A stretch of DNA of 64,000 nucleotides, from NCBI RefSeq assembly GCF_052324685.1, contig NC_135220.1, positions 25,156,178 through 25,220,177 of the forward strand, given 5' to 3'. The notes beneath the pieces were generated by a model. The model did no database searches and was not told the DNA's origin. It worked only from the letters and a program-made list of their open reading frames with translations. The translations under genes and the position numbers were made by a program. Source of the stretch: Brachyhypopomus gauderio (taxonomy: Eukaryota > Chordata > Actinopteri > Gymnotiformes > Hypopomidae). Every line of letters begins with the position of its first letter. Position 1 is the first letter of the stretch. Below, one piece after another: positions 37,942 through 51,117 of this stretch.

Positions 37942-38240
37942 CTGCAGGAAAGACGACGTTCAAGCTCGTTTTAGTCACATCCAACACTGCCACCGCCATC
38001 GTAATAAGTATAATCCTCCACTGCAATGTGTTGTGTAGGCGGAAATACCTTAATCACTAATTACAGTTAGATATACCATCTGAATTTCAATTAGATAATG
38101 TTTTTATCAAAAAGGAATTTCAAAGTACTATGCTAAATCTGACTTGACTTTGTCAGCAACATCACCTGTAATGTGTACATGCTGATGGCATGTTTGTATT
38201 CTGTCTATCCACTGATGTTTGCACTGGACATACATGGACA

Positions 38241-41200
38241 TCAGTGGGTTGTGCCTCTTCGGTAATGGTAGACCTTGATCTGATTGTTCTCGTCCAGGCC
38301 GAGCTGGACCAGCCCATTGGTGGGTGGGGCAGCTGGGTAGCGTGTGAAGAGAGGCCTGGGCAGAGGTTCAGGAGAGTACAAGGGTGCAAGAGAGTGTGTG
38401 TGAAAATATGATGCATTCTGTTCCCGTACTGGTTTGTGTGTGATACATACATGTGTATAAGCTGAGGGGGAGAGAGAGATTGTGAAAGGATACACATTTG
38501 GGTCTTTGCGTTGTGATTCCAGCCACCTTTTGTTGTCTTCAATCAGTCTCTGCAGCCTCTGGCCATCTAGCTCAGAGGAGTGACTACACACCCACACACA
38601 CACACATAATGGAAAAGCACTGTATGAGTTCATCAATTTTCCTTTCAAAATCAACAGCAGCACTGACCCTGTGAGTGAGAGTGAGAGATTGTGACCGAGC
38701 CTGCACTGGTGTGCAAGTGTGTGTAGTCACCTTGCTGGAGTGTATCCACAATATGCTCTGGTAGCCCTCATGGGATAGCGGGCACTGGTATCCATGGAAA
38801 CTCCTAAAATCAGAGCAGTCTTAATACAGGTAGTGCGATTTAGATTTCTGAAGCTAATTTGACACAGCAGGTCTCTACACTGCACCACACTTGCACTGGA
38901 AAAGATCGGCATTATCCAAGCACAGAAAATCAATGGAGGTCATCAACTATGCAAAAAAGGCTATAACTCCAGCAGTGACTGGTTTGTGCTTGAGGGAGAG
39001 GCAGAAGTTTCTATTTGTATTCAAAGGTTTTACGAGTGATGAAGAAATGAAGCATTAGTGAAAATCACTGCAGCCCACTGAGGTGACCACTGCTCATCAC
39101 TGCTAATGTTTGGGGTGTGTCTGTCTCTACGTACCAGGGAAGAGTTTGCTCCAGTGGGAGTTCAAATGAAGGTCAGACCCGTGTGTTTTTGGGACAGAAC
39201 AGTGTAAGAAACTGTTCTGATTGGCCAATGAAGAGGAGGCGGGGCTTGGTGTCCATGCCCAGGACGGGGCAGGAGGGAAGGAGGAGGACGGAGGTGGCTG
39301 AGGGAGGGGCTGGACGGTCCTCCCAGTGAGAGATCCCAGTGCACCCAGCACCGTGTTCAGCTGGCCAGAGATCTGCTGCAGGGACTCTGCTAACTGCTGC
39401 ACTTTCACTGGCACTGCATGTGCTGAAACAGAGAGGAAGACCAGGGTTTGGGTGTATTACTGCTAGAGAGATAAAAACATCAGACAACTATGAACCAACA
39501 AGACCAGAGTGGACTCTAGAGCTGCTTACAGTTGTGGGCAAATTTTTAGTTTTCACAGTTTGCTTCCTCAGTTTATTTTTTTAAGAACCTTTTGTCAAAT
39601 GTTTATGTGATATAATGAAGTACAATTATTAACAGTCCATAATTGTTAATTGCTGCTAAACTGCTCCTGAATCGTTGGGAGAAGTTGTTCTGGAAGGATG
39701 TTTTGATACCTTCCCTTATTCATGGCTGTGCTTTGCTTAGGCAACATTGGGAGTGACCCCACACTTTGATGGTGTGAGGAGGCTCATAGCTGCCTCCTCT
39801 GTAGGAGACGCTCCTGTAGGAGACACTACTGTAGGAGACACTACTGTAGGAGACGCTCCCTGAAGCCTCCTTCATGCAACTGAAGCACTCTCCCCAAAGT
39901 CCTTAGTGACTGGATAAATGGTTGATTGGGGTGCATCGTACAAGGCCACACTGTCCTTGCCTGTGAAACACTTTTGATGCAATGATGACTGAACGTGTTT
40001 CCTTGGAGGTGACCATAGTTCACAGGAGAAAACGTAAAAGCACCACTACCCTTTTAAAGCAACCAGTCTTCTCTTCTAATCATCATGACAGATTGATGTC
40101 AAGCTGTCTTATCCTCATTAACTTTTTTCTCCTGAACTAACGAGATCAACACTGAAATTATCTTATGCCATTTTGTAGGGCTGAAATGGAGAAGCTGGAA
40201 TGCAGTAATTTTTGTGAGAAAGTCATTTTCATCACAGGGAATGACTTTGCAATTAATTGCAATTCATCTAATCACAATCTAGAATCAATACACATTGCCA
40301 CCATAAAAAAACTGTGGTAGTAAACTTTGTGAAAACCAAAATTAGTGCCTTCTCAAAATGTCTGCCCGTGTGTGTGTTTTGTGCATGCACATGGAGTGTG
40401 TCTCTCACTCGTCTCCTCTTGGCCATACTCGTCTCTGCTCGTCTCTGAGTCTCTGACATCAAATGAGACTCTCCGATCTCCCACCAGCCGCTCGCCTTCA
40501 TCACATGACAGCTGAGAAAAACATTGTAAAGCCCAGGTAGGTATTAATGTGGGTTTGTACGTAAGTGTGTGGGTGCAGGCATACGTGTGTGTGTGTGTGT
40601 GTGTTACCTCCTCTGCCAGTGAGGTCTCCAGCTGGCCGAGTCTCTCCTCCTTCTTTCTCAGGAGCGTGTGGTCCTTCTGGACCGTCTCCCTCAGCTTCTC
40701 CAGCTCACTCACCTCCTACAGCACAGCGGAGCAGAACATCTAATAGGAACTACACTCATGCTTCCTACTGTCTCCTATCTGACCTGGCTACATGGTTGTA
40801 GGCACTGCAAGACCTAATGTGCTTAGACCCACCACGGCACTGAAACCGTCTAAAGTAGTTAACAATCTCTTAATATTCTCAGATAAAGAGGTCTGAGGTC
40901 AATCACTGTCCTGGTTCAAATCCTACCTGAACGATCGTTACCAATTTGTACTTGAAAATAATGAATGCTCATAAGGATCTGTATTGGGTCCCATGTTATT
41001 CTATTATATATGCTAGCAAGCATTTGTAGTCATGGTATTAGCTTCCATTGCTATGCAGATGATACTCAGTTATATATATCTTCTAATTTGGATGATGTCA
41101 ATACTACTACCAAAACTGAGAACTGCATCCAAGAAATAAAGAACTGGATGGTGTCTAATTTTCTTCTTCTAAATTCTGATAAGACTGAGGTGTTACTTCT

Positions 41201-42924
41201 TGGATTGCAAGAAGCAATTGGTCAAATCTTCTTATTACACTAGATGGCTTTTCAGTAACACCTGAATCTCCTGCTAAAAGTTTAGGTGTCTCTAGTGATT
41301 TGGATCTTTCATTTTTCACACACATATGCAATGTCACTAATGCTGCCTTTGCAACTTCATGTAATATTGCCAAGCTGAGACATGTACGTTCGGTATCAGA
41401 TGCAGAGAAACTGGTCCACAATCTCATCAAGATTGGACTACTGTAACTGTCTTTTAACTGGATGCTCTAAACAGTCCCTAAAGAAAGTCTAACTTGCTGC
41501 ATTCCAACTTGAATCCAAGAGCCAGAGTCCTAACTAGGCCTTGAGAAGTCCATCACATTAGTCCTACTCTCTCAGCGTTGCACTGGCTCCTGGTTAAATA
41601 TCAAACTGATTTTAAAATTCTTCTGTTGGCCTATAAAGCATTAAATAGTCCTCCACAATATCCAAGTGAACTCACTGCATACCATAATCCATCTCACCTG
41701 CTGCTCTCTCAAAGCGCAGGATTGCGCTCAGCTCCGAAAATGACAAGATTACAGCCGAAGGCAGAGTAATGTCTCAGTACCCTCATGCCTGTGGTCACCT
41801 CCAGGCCCCTCCCTTTAGTTATACTGCTAGGGATAAGCCTGCTGGAGCCACATGCTAAATCACTGGCACGTGTACTATATATATGGAAGTTTAATTTGAT
41901 TTTACATATTTAACCTGCATTCTGTATCTTGACTACATGTTTCTACAAAGACAATTCCATAAAGCAGCTAGAAGATGCTCTGGGTTGCCAGTGGATGTGC
42001 TGATGCCGTGGATGCATGTGCCAATACGGCCAGCATCCTACCTGAGGCCCAGCATCCCTATTGGAGAGACTGTGACTGCTCAGATAGACACAGGACTATA
42101 AATATGAACTTAAAGTTGCTGGGCCAATGGAGCATGGCTTCCCTTTGGGGTCTTGGTCCTCCCAAGGTTTCTTCCTAATCCACCTAGGGAGTTTGTCTCT
42201 GCCACACTCGCCCCCGTCTTGCTCATTAGGGATCTGGACCCATGCGCTCGTGAAGCTGCTTTGTGACACCATGTTTTGTAAAAAGCGCTTTATAAATAAA
42301 ACTGACTAGACTTGACGGACCTGGCAGAGAGGCTGAGCAGAACCTCTTGCAGCGGACCTCTGCGGGCTGGGGTGGGCCGTCCTTAGTGCTGCCTGTCTCG
42401 CTCTCAGACAGCGGGTCTCTTTCTCCAAGAACCGTCGTGCTCTCTGCAGAGAGACACCTTCACACGAGATATACTCCCGCAAGCTAGAGAGAGAGAGAGA
42501 GAGGAGATTACAAACGAGTATATAAACATATGATAAATACATACAATCGGACAGCCTCCCTCCCCACCCACACACACACCCCCCACATACTCGTCTATGC
42601 TGCTGTGGTTGTTGTGGGAGGTGGGCACAGGGGAGAGAGGAGGTTCCATTTCCTCCACTCCGAGGGAGCCCTCCTTCTGTCTGCTCTTCTCCTTGCCCTC
42701 CTCCTGTTTCTTTCTCTCCAGGTTATCGTCTCCATGCTCTCTCTGCTCCACCTCGCTGACAGACACAAACAACACCAACACAGATCTGTACATTGTACAC
42801 ACTCTGTGTACCGTGCATTTGTGTCACCAGAGACCAGTACTGACTCGGTCAAAGCTAATGTGTGTGTGTGTGTGTGTGTGTTTGTCATTGTGAACTGTTA
42901 TGCTAGGTTGTGTGTGTCCCCCAG

Positions 42925-42959
<35 letters not shown>

Positions 42960-43450
42960 TCATTGTGAACTATTATGCTAGGTTGTGTGTGTCCCCCAGG
43001 GGTGTGTGTGTGTGTGTGTGTGTGCCCGCACATGCGTATGCGTGTGTATATTATCTAAACCTCCAGCACATCGACAGAAGTTGGTATACGTATACATTAC
43101 CCAAGTCTTCAGGATGTGTATTATAGCATGTTTGTGTGTATATGGGGGTGTGGGGGTGTGTGTGTGTGTGTGTGTGTGTGTGTATTACCTGAGCCTTCTG
43201 TGGAGTTCATCACATCTATCCTGTAGAAGCACTGTATTGCTCAGTAGCTTCTCTCTCTCCTCCATCATCCTTCTGCTCTCCTCCCTCTCCCTCCTCCTTC
43301 CCTCTCTCTCTTTTTCCAGCTCCTCCCTTTCTCTCCTCCTCTCATCTCTTAGTCTGTCCAGCTCCGCACGCAGACTGTCCCGTTCTCTCAGGACACGTGA
43401 GAGAGCCTGGGGGACACACAGACACACAACCTAGTATAACAGTTCACAAT

Positions 43451-43487
<37 letters not shown>

Positions 43488-43586
43488 CTGGGGGACACAC
43501 ACAACCTAGCATAATAGTTCACAATGACACACACACACACACACCCCTGGGGGACACACACAACCTAGCATAACAGTTCACAATGA

Positions 43587-43639
<53 letters not shown>

Positions 43640-45235
43640 GGTCATACACTCTCAGATACACACACACACACACCTGGCCACACACTCTCAGATACACACG
43701 CACACACACACACATACACCTGGTCACACACACACTCACACGCACCTCTATCCCCTTCTCAACTTCATCTTCTTCCTCACTCAGCTGTTGTCTCCTCTTC
43801 TTCAAATCTGCAGCCTACAGACCAACAGTACGAACACACACAGATCATTTTATCAGGCAGCTGAGTGACTGGACTGAAGATACACACACATGCATGCACG
43901 CACACACACGCACACTCCAGACATGACCTATTCATTTTTTTCCTTCAAAACAGGTCATTGACTCAGTTAACTTCTCAGCACAAAGAACTGACTGACGAAT
44001 GATTAGTAACTTATAAGTACAGCTATAAGGGCACCTTATACAATGGAGCTCAGTGTACCAGTTGCACATACACACTCAAAGTAGCTAAAGTACCTGAGTT
44101 TGGAGTAGCACACACACACACACACACACATACACTCAAATAACGCAGGTAAAGTACCTGAGTTTGGAGTAGCAGTTCCTGAGTTTTGAGCTCTTTGGAT
44201 TTCATGTCCAGTTGCTCCATCATCTTCTGCACTTCTAACTCCTAAACACACACACAAGAAAAACAAACAAATACAAACAACTCTCACCGTCTTTATACAC
44301 ATAAACACCCGACTGGGTACGGCAGAAGAGGCATTTTTGCGTGTGCGTATCGTGTGGGTGTGGGATCTTACTTTCTGCTTGTGTATTTTGTGGGTGTCTT
44401 GGAGCTGAGAGTCGAGCTGTAATCTGAGCTGCTCCAGCTGGGATGTGTGTGAAGCCTGCATTCTCTCCTTCTCCTCCAGATGAGCCCTCAACAAGCGCTC
44501 CCTCTCCACGCTCTCCTGCACACACACCGTGTGATGAACACACATTGGCTCGGCCTCTTAGGTGATCACTGAGCTGTGAGTAAATGAATTCTCCTTGCCT
44601 TTAATTTATTTATTTAGTCTTTAATTTATTGCCATCACCTTAACTGAAACCAAAGGGTGTTTTATAGAACCCACATATGGTTCGTCTTTTCTGTATGAAG
44701 TGTGCATGACCCTCAGAGAGCCAGGGGCTTAGTGCACAATACAAATGAATGAGGTAATGGAAATGACATATATAGATGGATAGACAGATGGATGGATAAA
44801 CAAGAGGATGTGTGGATGTATATGACTAACAGACGAATGGATAAATGGATGGATGGACGGAAAGGAAGAAAACAAAAAGAAACACTGAAAGAAAAACACT
44901 GGCGCATGACCTCAAATAAAACCCTAACCTCAAATAAACTTTGAGGTCCCCTCACTTATACCACTGCTATAGTGTTTGTAGAGAAAGACAGACAGAGAGA
45001 GGGAGGGAGGGAGAGACATATAGGAAGAGAGGCAGTGTGAGTGTTAATGAGTACCTGCAAGGGTGGGTCAGGGCTGTGGTCTCTTAACGGAGCGAGATCT
45101 TGGCGTTCTGGTTCGGATCTCTCCTCCACAGGAGCACTGCCACTGACTTCACTGTCCTGCTCATACACAGACAAACACACCAACACATGCAAACACATAT
45201 GCATGAACATGCATGTACAGACATTCACAAGATCA

Positions 45236-45282
<47 letters not shown>

Positions 45283-46162
45283 TGAAAGGTAGAGCAAGGT
45301 GCTACAGTAACACCAAGATCACGTGAGCACACACAGTGATGTTAGTGGCGCTGTATAAATGTGTGTGAAAAGCTGGGAACATAATGTGTGAGTGAGGGAG
45401 AGTGATGAACATCGTGGCCACCTCATACTGCAGTCCCCCTTTCAGGATGTCCAGGTCCAAGTGTATGTTCTGCAACAGGTCTGATGACCCTAGCAGACTC
45501 TACGTACACACAAACACACACCGCAACATGGATACAGAAAATCATTCCTCATACTTTACTGCAGTGTAAAGACTACAAAGGTGACAGTGAGCTAAAAATC
45601 AGAGCATTATATTCTAGCGGGTGTTTTCACCTCATGGACAGACGCCTTCTTCTGCTCTTCCTCCTCCTCCTCTTCATCCACCTCCAGATCTGAATTAAAT
45701 ATGGGCGGAGCCAGACTCTCCAGCTGTCGTCCTCTTAGCGAATGCAAATTTGCTCCGGATATATCCTAAGATACAGATCATCATACGCTCTACACCTCTG
45801 CCATGAACTCAGACCTCCATCACTTCAAAGTCAATTTGGTAAAAGCTAAACTTTGCAGAGGAGTGACGTGTTCTTTTACTTCCAGTGACGTATGTAGGGT
45901 TTGTTCTTACACCACCTTATAAAAGTATACAATGAGGTTTCATTCCCCTACTAGAGGATATAGACTGTACATGTTCACCCCTACTAGAGGATATAGACAG
46001 TACATTTACCCCTAGTGAGGACTTTAAAGGATGAAGGTCTGTGAAGTTGCCCAGGGAACCTCGCAGTCCTGGAACTGAAAGGTCACACATTCCTCTCAGT
46101 GGAGCCAGAGGAGCCAGCAGCTGAGAGACAGTGATAGAGTGAGTGAGAGAGTGTGTGTGTGT

Positions 46163-46202
<40 letters not shown>

Positions 46203-48383
46203 TAGCAGAATGGCACACACAAATTAGCTTTCTTTTTCCTTTCTGCTCAACTTTAGGCGACTGCTATCCTAAATCTTTTGATATACTTCGATGAGCAAAT
46301 AATTGTTCAATTCATTTCAGTGTTATTAGAAACACAGCAGTCAAGAATGTGTAGAATGGAAGAGAAAGTGTGACAAATATAACTGCTGTGTGACAAAATA
46401 CATTTTAGGGTACACAGATCCAAACTCACTCTTGGGGCCTTCAGTCCCTCTGGTTCCTTCTTTTTTTTCTCCTTCTTCTCTTTCTTCTTCTTCTTCTTCT
46501 CCTTGTTCTTTCTGGTTCCTGTGGAGGCGGAGCCTGAGATGGCAGAGGCAGTCCGGCCGTGGTGAGCACGCTCCCGCTCCTGGGCCACTAGTTGGCGGTA
46601 GTGCTCATCACAGGGATGGTCCCAGGTGGACTGGCCCGTGGAGAAGTTGAAGTAATAAACTTCTCCAGTCACATCCTGACTGGAGTAGGAAAGGGAGACA
46701 AGCTCATCAGATAAACACACATAAAAACACATGACATGTAGACAAGCCCAGGTTCTCCAGCACAGGACTGTCCACAAAGGTGTCAACAGGACAACATCTG
46801 AAACACTGAGTGGTGCTCTGGGTCTCATTGCTCAGATTAATAGTGCCAGAAGGCAAGTCTACAAGCAAATCTGCTGCATAGAGTGATGAAATATTAATTA
46901 TATACTTTGCAATTGTTAGTTTCGGGGACAACTAACATTAAATATCTCCTGGATCTTGTCTTTGTGTGTTTTATCTATAAAGGTACTGACTCATATAAAT
47001 AAACCACTGTTACACCTGACAATAAGGTTATAACATACTTTCCCCCAAACCATTTGAATACAGAATCCAAAAATGATTTCATATGTTAAAATGTGTCTGA
47101 TCTTTCATGTCACATCAAACTCCCCAACTTCAAAAACAATCCTCTTCTGCCTGTTATATTTTCTCTTGCCCAATCTTATTTCCCAGTCAAATTATTCAGT
47201 CTTCTCCAGACTTGCACTTCCATGGTCTTTAAAAAAAAAGTTGGGCTGTCTAATTTGCTCATCTAATCACCTAGGTCATAAGTGATTTAATGCCCACTTC
47301 TTGCAAGCTTCCAGAGAGTCCGTGTGACATTATGACACTCACAATAAAGTCCTGATGCATCCTACTTCTATAAATGGTACTTAAAATTATAACTGAGTTA
47401 TAGGGGACAAAGGGCCTTGGTACGTCAGGTAATCAAGAACCTGAATGAACGAGCCAGCATGAATGAGACGTAGAGTTCTTGGAATGGAAGCCATTCCTCA
47501 ATTAAGGGCACATTAGAGTATGCTTGGATTTTTCTAAAAGGAACCAACACTCACACCAACGCTCACTGCTCTGTGTGTAAGGATAAGAAAACTGTTTCAT
47601 TATGGGTGACTGTATGAGAATGAGCTTGTCCTACCAGGGTTTCCATTCAGGAGGTAGTGGGGCTACAGCCACCTCTCTGGCCAGCCATAGGAGCTCTGGC
47701 TCCCTCTCAGGGTCAATGCCAATTTGTCTGGCAAAATCATGGATATCTGAGGAGCAATACAGATAAGAAGAATATACCGACAAGAAGTATGATATTTTCA
47801 AATCAAGACAAAATCCCACAAATTCAAATATTTAAGTCCATAATGCATGGAGATTGATTCTATGTTATAAAGTGTAGCTATAGCTTGGACGAACATACAG
47901 GAGTCCCAACTGGAACTGTGTTGTTAATATTATAATTATTATATATTATAATATTATTATATATTATTAAGTTATTATGTCAGTGTTATAATTTAGTTTT
48001 TAAATGATGGAACTGTTGTAGCTTGTAGACTTTATCAATGGTGGATATTAAATTATACCATTTCAGTAACATATATTAAAGTTCAGGGCCGGAGTGGGCC
48101 ACTTTTTCAGCCCGGGAGTTTCATGCCCAAATCCGGCCCAAAATTATTTTTCCATCCCAATCCGCCCAAACTAGAGATTGACATGAGCCGGCCCACCGAG
48201 AATCCTCCGGAATCTCCCGATTAGCCACTCCGGCTCTGGTAAAGTTTTATCCGGGGTCCTAAACTGTAACAGGTAGTATGCGACAGCTAATGTACCTTGT
48301 TCAGATGGGATATAATTCTCATCGCAATCCTCTTCCAGGATCAACTGCTCTCCAACTGGTCCCCGAAGGGCATCTGCTGTCAT
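38241..48383 (-). CDS. cep164: Mini-CEP164, gene C: complete 19-exon frame
   Basis: Second complete copy. Exons: 48296-48383, 47635-47746, 46430-46679, 46010-46120, 45631-45723, 45422-45499, 45055-45156, 44372-44515, 44158-44241, 43746-43814, 43189-43406, 42591-42755, 42321-42483, 40608-40715, 40409-40511, 39135-39422, 38731-38803, 38494-38583, 38241-38355. The phases agree throughout, again giving 817 codons plus stop. The intron between exons 7 and 8 is only about 540 bp and holds no missing central exons, so the short form is not an artefact of the Tc1 insertion seen in gene B. Exon 6 carries four changes against the other copies, all of which alter the protein. The exon 13 donor is GTCCGT and is abutted by an L2 LINE, as in gene B. 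Confidence 0.85.
39529..40357 (+). mobile_element. Decayed Tc1-like element, unit 2
   Basis: Unit 2 copy of the old Tc1-like relic. The internal GTAGGAGAC repeat is expanded to about four copies at 39800-39858. Confidence 0.65.
40879..42316 (+). mobile_element. 5'-truncated L2-type LINE, unit 2
   Basis: Unit 2 copy, very close to unit 1 (same YADD box and broken frames). It lies in the exon 13-14 intron of gene C, with its 3' tail against the exon 13 donor at 42320-42319. Confidence 0.85.
42880..43026. repeat. TG-rich minisatellite downstream of exon 11, unit 2
   Basis: Unit 2 counterpart of the 20603 array with shorter TG runs. Confidence 0.8.
43418..43637. repeat. CA-rich minisatellite upstream of exon 11, unit 2
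   Basis: Unit 2 counterpart of the 21138 array, in reverse complement to 42880-43026, with three copies of the acceptor-containing block. Confidence 0.8.
44091..44175 (-). repeat. Minisatellite carrying the exon 9 splice donor, unit 2 (short allele)
   Basis: Only two copies of the same block in unit 2: the real exon 9 end (donor at 44157-44156) and one intronic copy. The large difference from unit 1 shows rapid copy-number change since the duplication. Confidence 0.85.
46165..46199. repeat. (GA)n microsatellite, unit 3
   Basis: A GA run in the exon 3-4 intron, longer than in units 1 (1499-1521) and 2 (26012-26038). Confidence 0.85.
48084..48238. mobile_element. hAT-like MITE beside CEP164 exon 1, unit 3
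   Basis: Unit 3 copy of the 155-bp MITE in intron 1 of gene C, with the same ends and flanks. Confidence 0.75.
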
Positions 48384-48600
48384 GTTGAATGAACATTAAG
48401 AAAAAGATTATGTACTATACGAATAACAGTGCAGTAGACAGATCACCTCGCCATATTGTCTCTAAACTCTCCGTGGTACCGTTCGCTAGGCTAACCTAAC
48501 TAACTAGCCGATAATAGAATTCCATAGCAATAATAGCGTCCATAGCAACTGTAGCATTCCACACAAAGCAACGTTATACCCAAAATACCCAAATACCCAC

Positions 48601-49722
48601 CAGCAGGCTGGAGGTTGACTGGATCCATCTGTTTCAGGACCTCGCCTTGAACATGGGGCTGAGCAAGGTGTCTCTGCCTCTCCATGTCAGGGCCTAAATG
48701 CAAAACACCAACCCAGGGCACAGAGGAATGTGTACTGTTAAGATCATCAGGTCTATAAGAAGGGCTACAGTGCCTTTTGAATTCATTACAATGTTGAAGA
48801 ATATGTCATGTCATATTTTCTGATAAAACTGATGTTTTACTGGTCAGGTCATGTGCAGAAAGCTGATGGTTCTGCACCTCTGCCAGACCTTACAAACAAA
48901 TGTAATAAATGTTTTTTTTCTACTTCATCATGCATGGTTATTTGGTTTGTTGAATACGCATGTAATCTTCAGTGTTACACAGTACCAGTGTGGACTGGTC
49001 CTTCTACAGGGATGTTAACATGGCCGACATCTGAGGGTCCCGCCGTCCTTCTGTGAGGGAAGGGTGCTGGTCCACAGGGATCCGTGTGGATCACTGTCGC
49101 TTGGGGGTTGTAGGGCACACCTGAAAATCCCACAGCAGGTAAAGTGAAACCCAGCACGCCTCCCAGTGAGGCTCAAATGCCTTGTACGTGTTTCCCAATG
49201 AACAAGTGATTATAACAAGGGCTATGGTGCCATGTGATGTCATTAGAATGTGGGGAGAATGCCTAAGAATTTGTGATGTCATGTTAGAAATCTGTTTCTT
49301 TTTAAAAGTGTTTATTTTTATTTGCTTTTTCCATGGCCACATGGACAATGTTAAGATTTATGAAAATTGTGCTGAGTCAAAGAAATCAAAGAAATAACCC
49401 ATGCTCCATTAATTATATTATCATGTACACATGAAATACAGAGCTTGACAGTCATCAGTAGAATAAATATACATGTTATTTTTCTGAACCTTAGAAACCT
49501 ACTATATAAATGTGTATATTTAACTTTTAATTATTATGAATAAGCCTATGGAATCCATACTCATAATAACTAATATACTGTCTTACATAGAAGTATAAAA
49601 TTATGTACAGTATATGAAAATGTATTTTTCTCACCATGAGTGGTAAAACCTGGTGTGTCTATGAAGTGGTTCTCTTCCTGCCTAGGCCTAGGCTGGTCGG
49701 TTCTCCTAGAGTAAAAACTCAT
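48601..49722 (-). CDS. Three upstream coding exons of gene C (possible N-terminal extension)
   Basis: Unit 3 counterpart: exons 49635-49722, 48986-49120 and 48601-48693. The sequence is nearly identical to unit 1 and the frame is open. The keeping of exon lengths, phases and splice sites in three units supports real exons, although the units may be too young for this to be a strong test. Confidence 0.5.
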
Positions 49723-50107
49723 TCTCCACCTGAAAAATAGAAAGAATAGAAAGAGAGAAAGATCTAGAAAAAATAGAGAGATTTGTTAGTTTTGTATTGA
49801 TAGTAATCCACAGAGCAAAATGTCTTGCGACTTGTTCTGAGCTTTTCAGCATCAAAACTGAATCCAAACATTCCACCTTCCCAACCAAACATTCTAATCC
49901 AAACGTTCCAAAGTTGAGTAGCAAGTCATATCACAATTTCCTATTTTTTAAAACCAAAACACCAAATCAGCCAGGCTGCTACAATAACCTGATGCAGCCT
50001 GGCTTGTACCCAAAGGGTTCATACCAGAGACCATATATATAATATATCAGTAGCGAACCGTGACCATTAAAAGTGGGCCCGCTCCCCCACCCCCCTTTCC
50101 TAATTAA

Positions 50108-51117
50108 CCCTGATGAGATCCAGGCGTGGTCTACATTCTTGGGGTCCAGCTGGGTGTGGGGGACCCATTGCAATTTTTGTTAAAATAATCAGCAGATTCA
50201 GCCCAATTGCAAGTAAAATAAACAATACATATGTTAAATTAGTTTGCTCTCTTATTTATTTATTAGTTACTTTTTTATTAAAATGTAACACAATAAGGAA
50301 ATCAATCATAAATCATGCTGGCTGACAGGCTGGTCCTATGGCTAGCTGCTCACGGGCTGGTGCTAACGGAGCTGGCTGCTGCTCATCCTCCTTTTCATTA
50401 TCAGTATCAGACTCTGATATTTCAGAAATGTGATCCTGAAATTTCCTCTTCTGAATCATCATCAAAATCCTCTGTCTCTTCCAATATCAGCTGTAAGGCA
50501 GTCTGAACTGAGAATTGCTTTGCCATCTTTTATAGCATTTTTAGCATTTTTAGCATCATGTCCCCATGATTGGGTGAAACACACACAAACACACACATAC
50601 ACACACACACACACACATACACACACATACATACACAAACATACAGGTCCAGAGAGGAGGGAGGGATAATGAGGGCTGAGAGAAAAGATGCTTCTTTCAG
50701 ATCTCACCCCTTTGTCTCTATAGAGATTCTTCGTCCACTGTCTGACAATATGCAATCAACCCCTGATGTGACAACCATCAAAAGTGTTGATGGTTGCCCA
50801 CCCTTGCATGCCAAACATCTCTGTCCTTTGTTTGTATATCCTTTAAAGTCATACAGACGACTATCAACTACCCAACCCAATGTTGATTGCCCACTTTGAC
50901 TAGCCCAGGGCCCAGTGGACCCTGGACCCTGTATGTAATACAAATGTGAAGGGGGGGGTACGGGGGGGTGGTCATTGAAAATATTTTCTGACTTATGTTG
51001 CTCACGGAAAATGAGCCAAGGACCAATGAATCTCAGTTTGAAAAAAAAAAAATTGTAGAATTTTTTTAAGCTGATTTTTTCAAAATGGGTCCCACAGACC
51101 CTTGGACCATATAAGGG
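50108..51117 (-). mobile_element. piggyBac-like non-autonomous element, private to unit 3
   Basis: A 1,010-bp insertion between TTAA duplications (50104-50107 and 51118-51121). Units 1 and 2 have the uninterrupted TAATTAACTGC. The ends start CCCTGATGAG and, from the other side, CCCTTATATGG, only loosely matching inverted repeats with the CCC start usual for piggyBac. On the minus strand 50422-50526 a short frame begins MAKQFSVQTALQLILEE and continues with an acidic Asp/Glu/Ser stretch, like the N-terminus of piggyBac transposases; it then stops. The remainder is non-coding and includes a CA-rich tract at 50579-50643. Confidence 0.8.
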
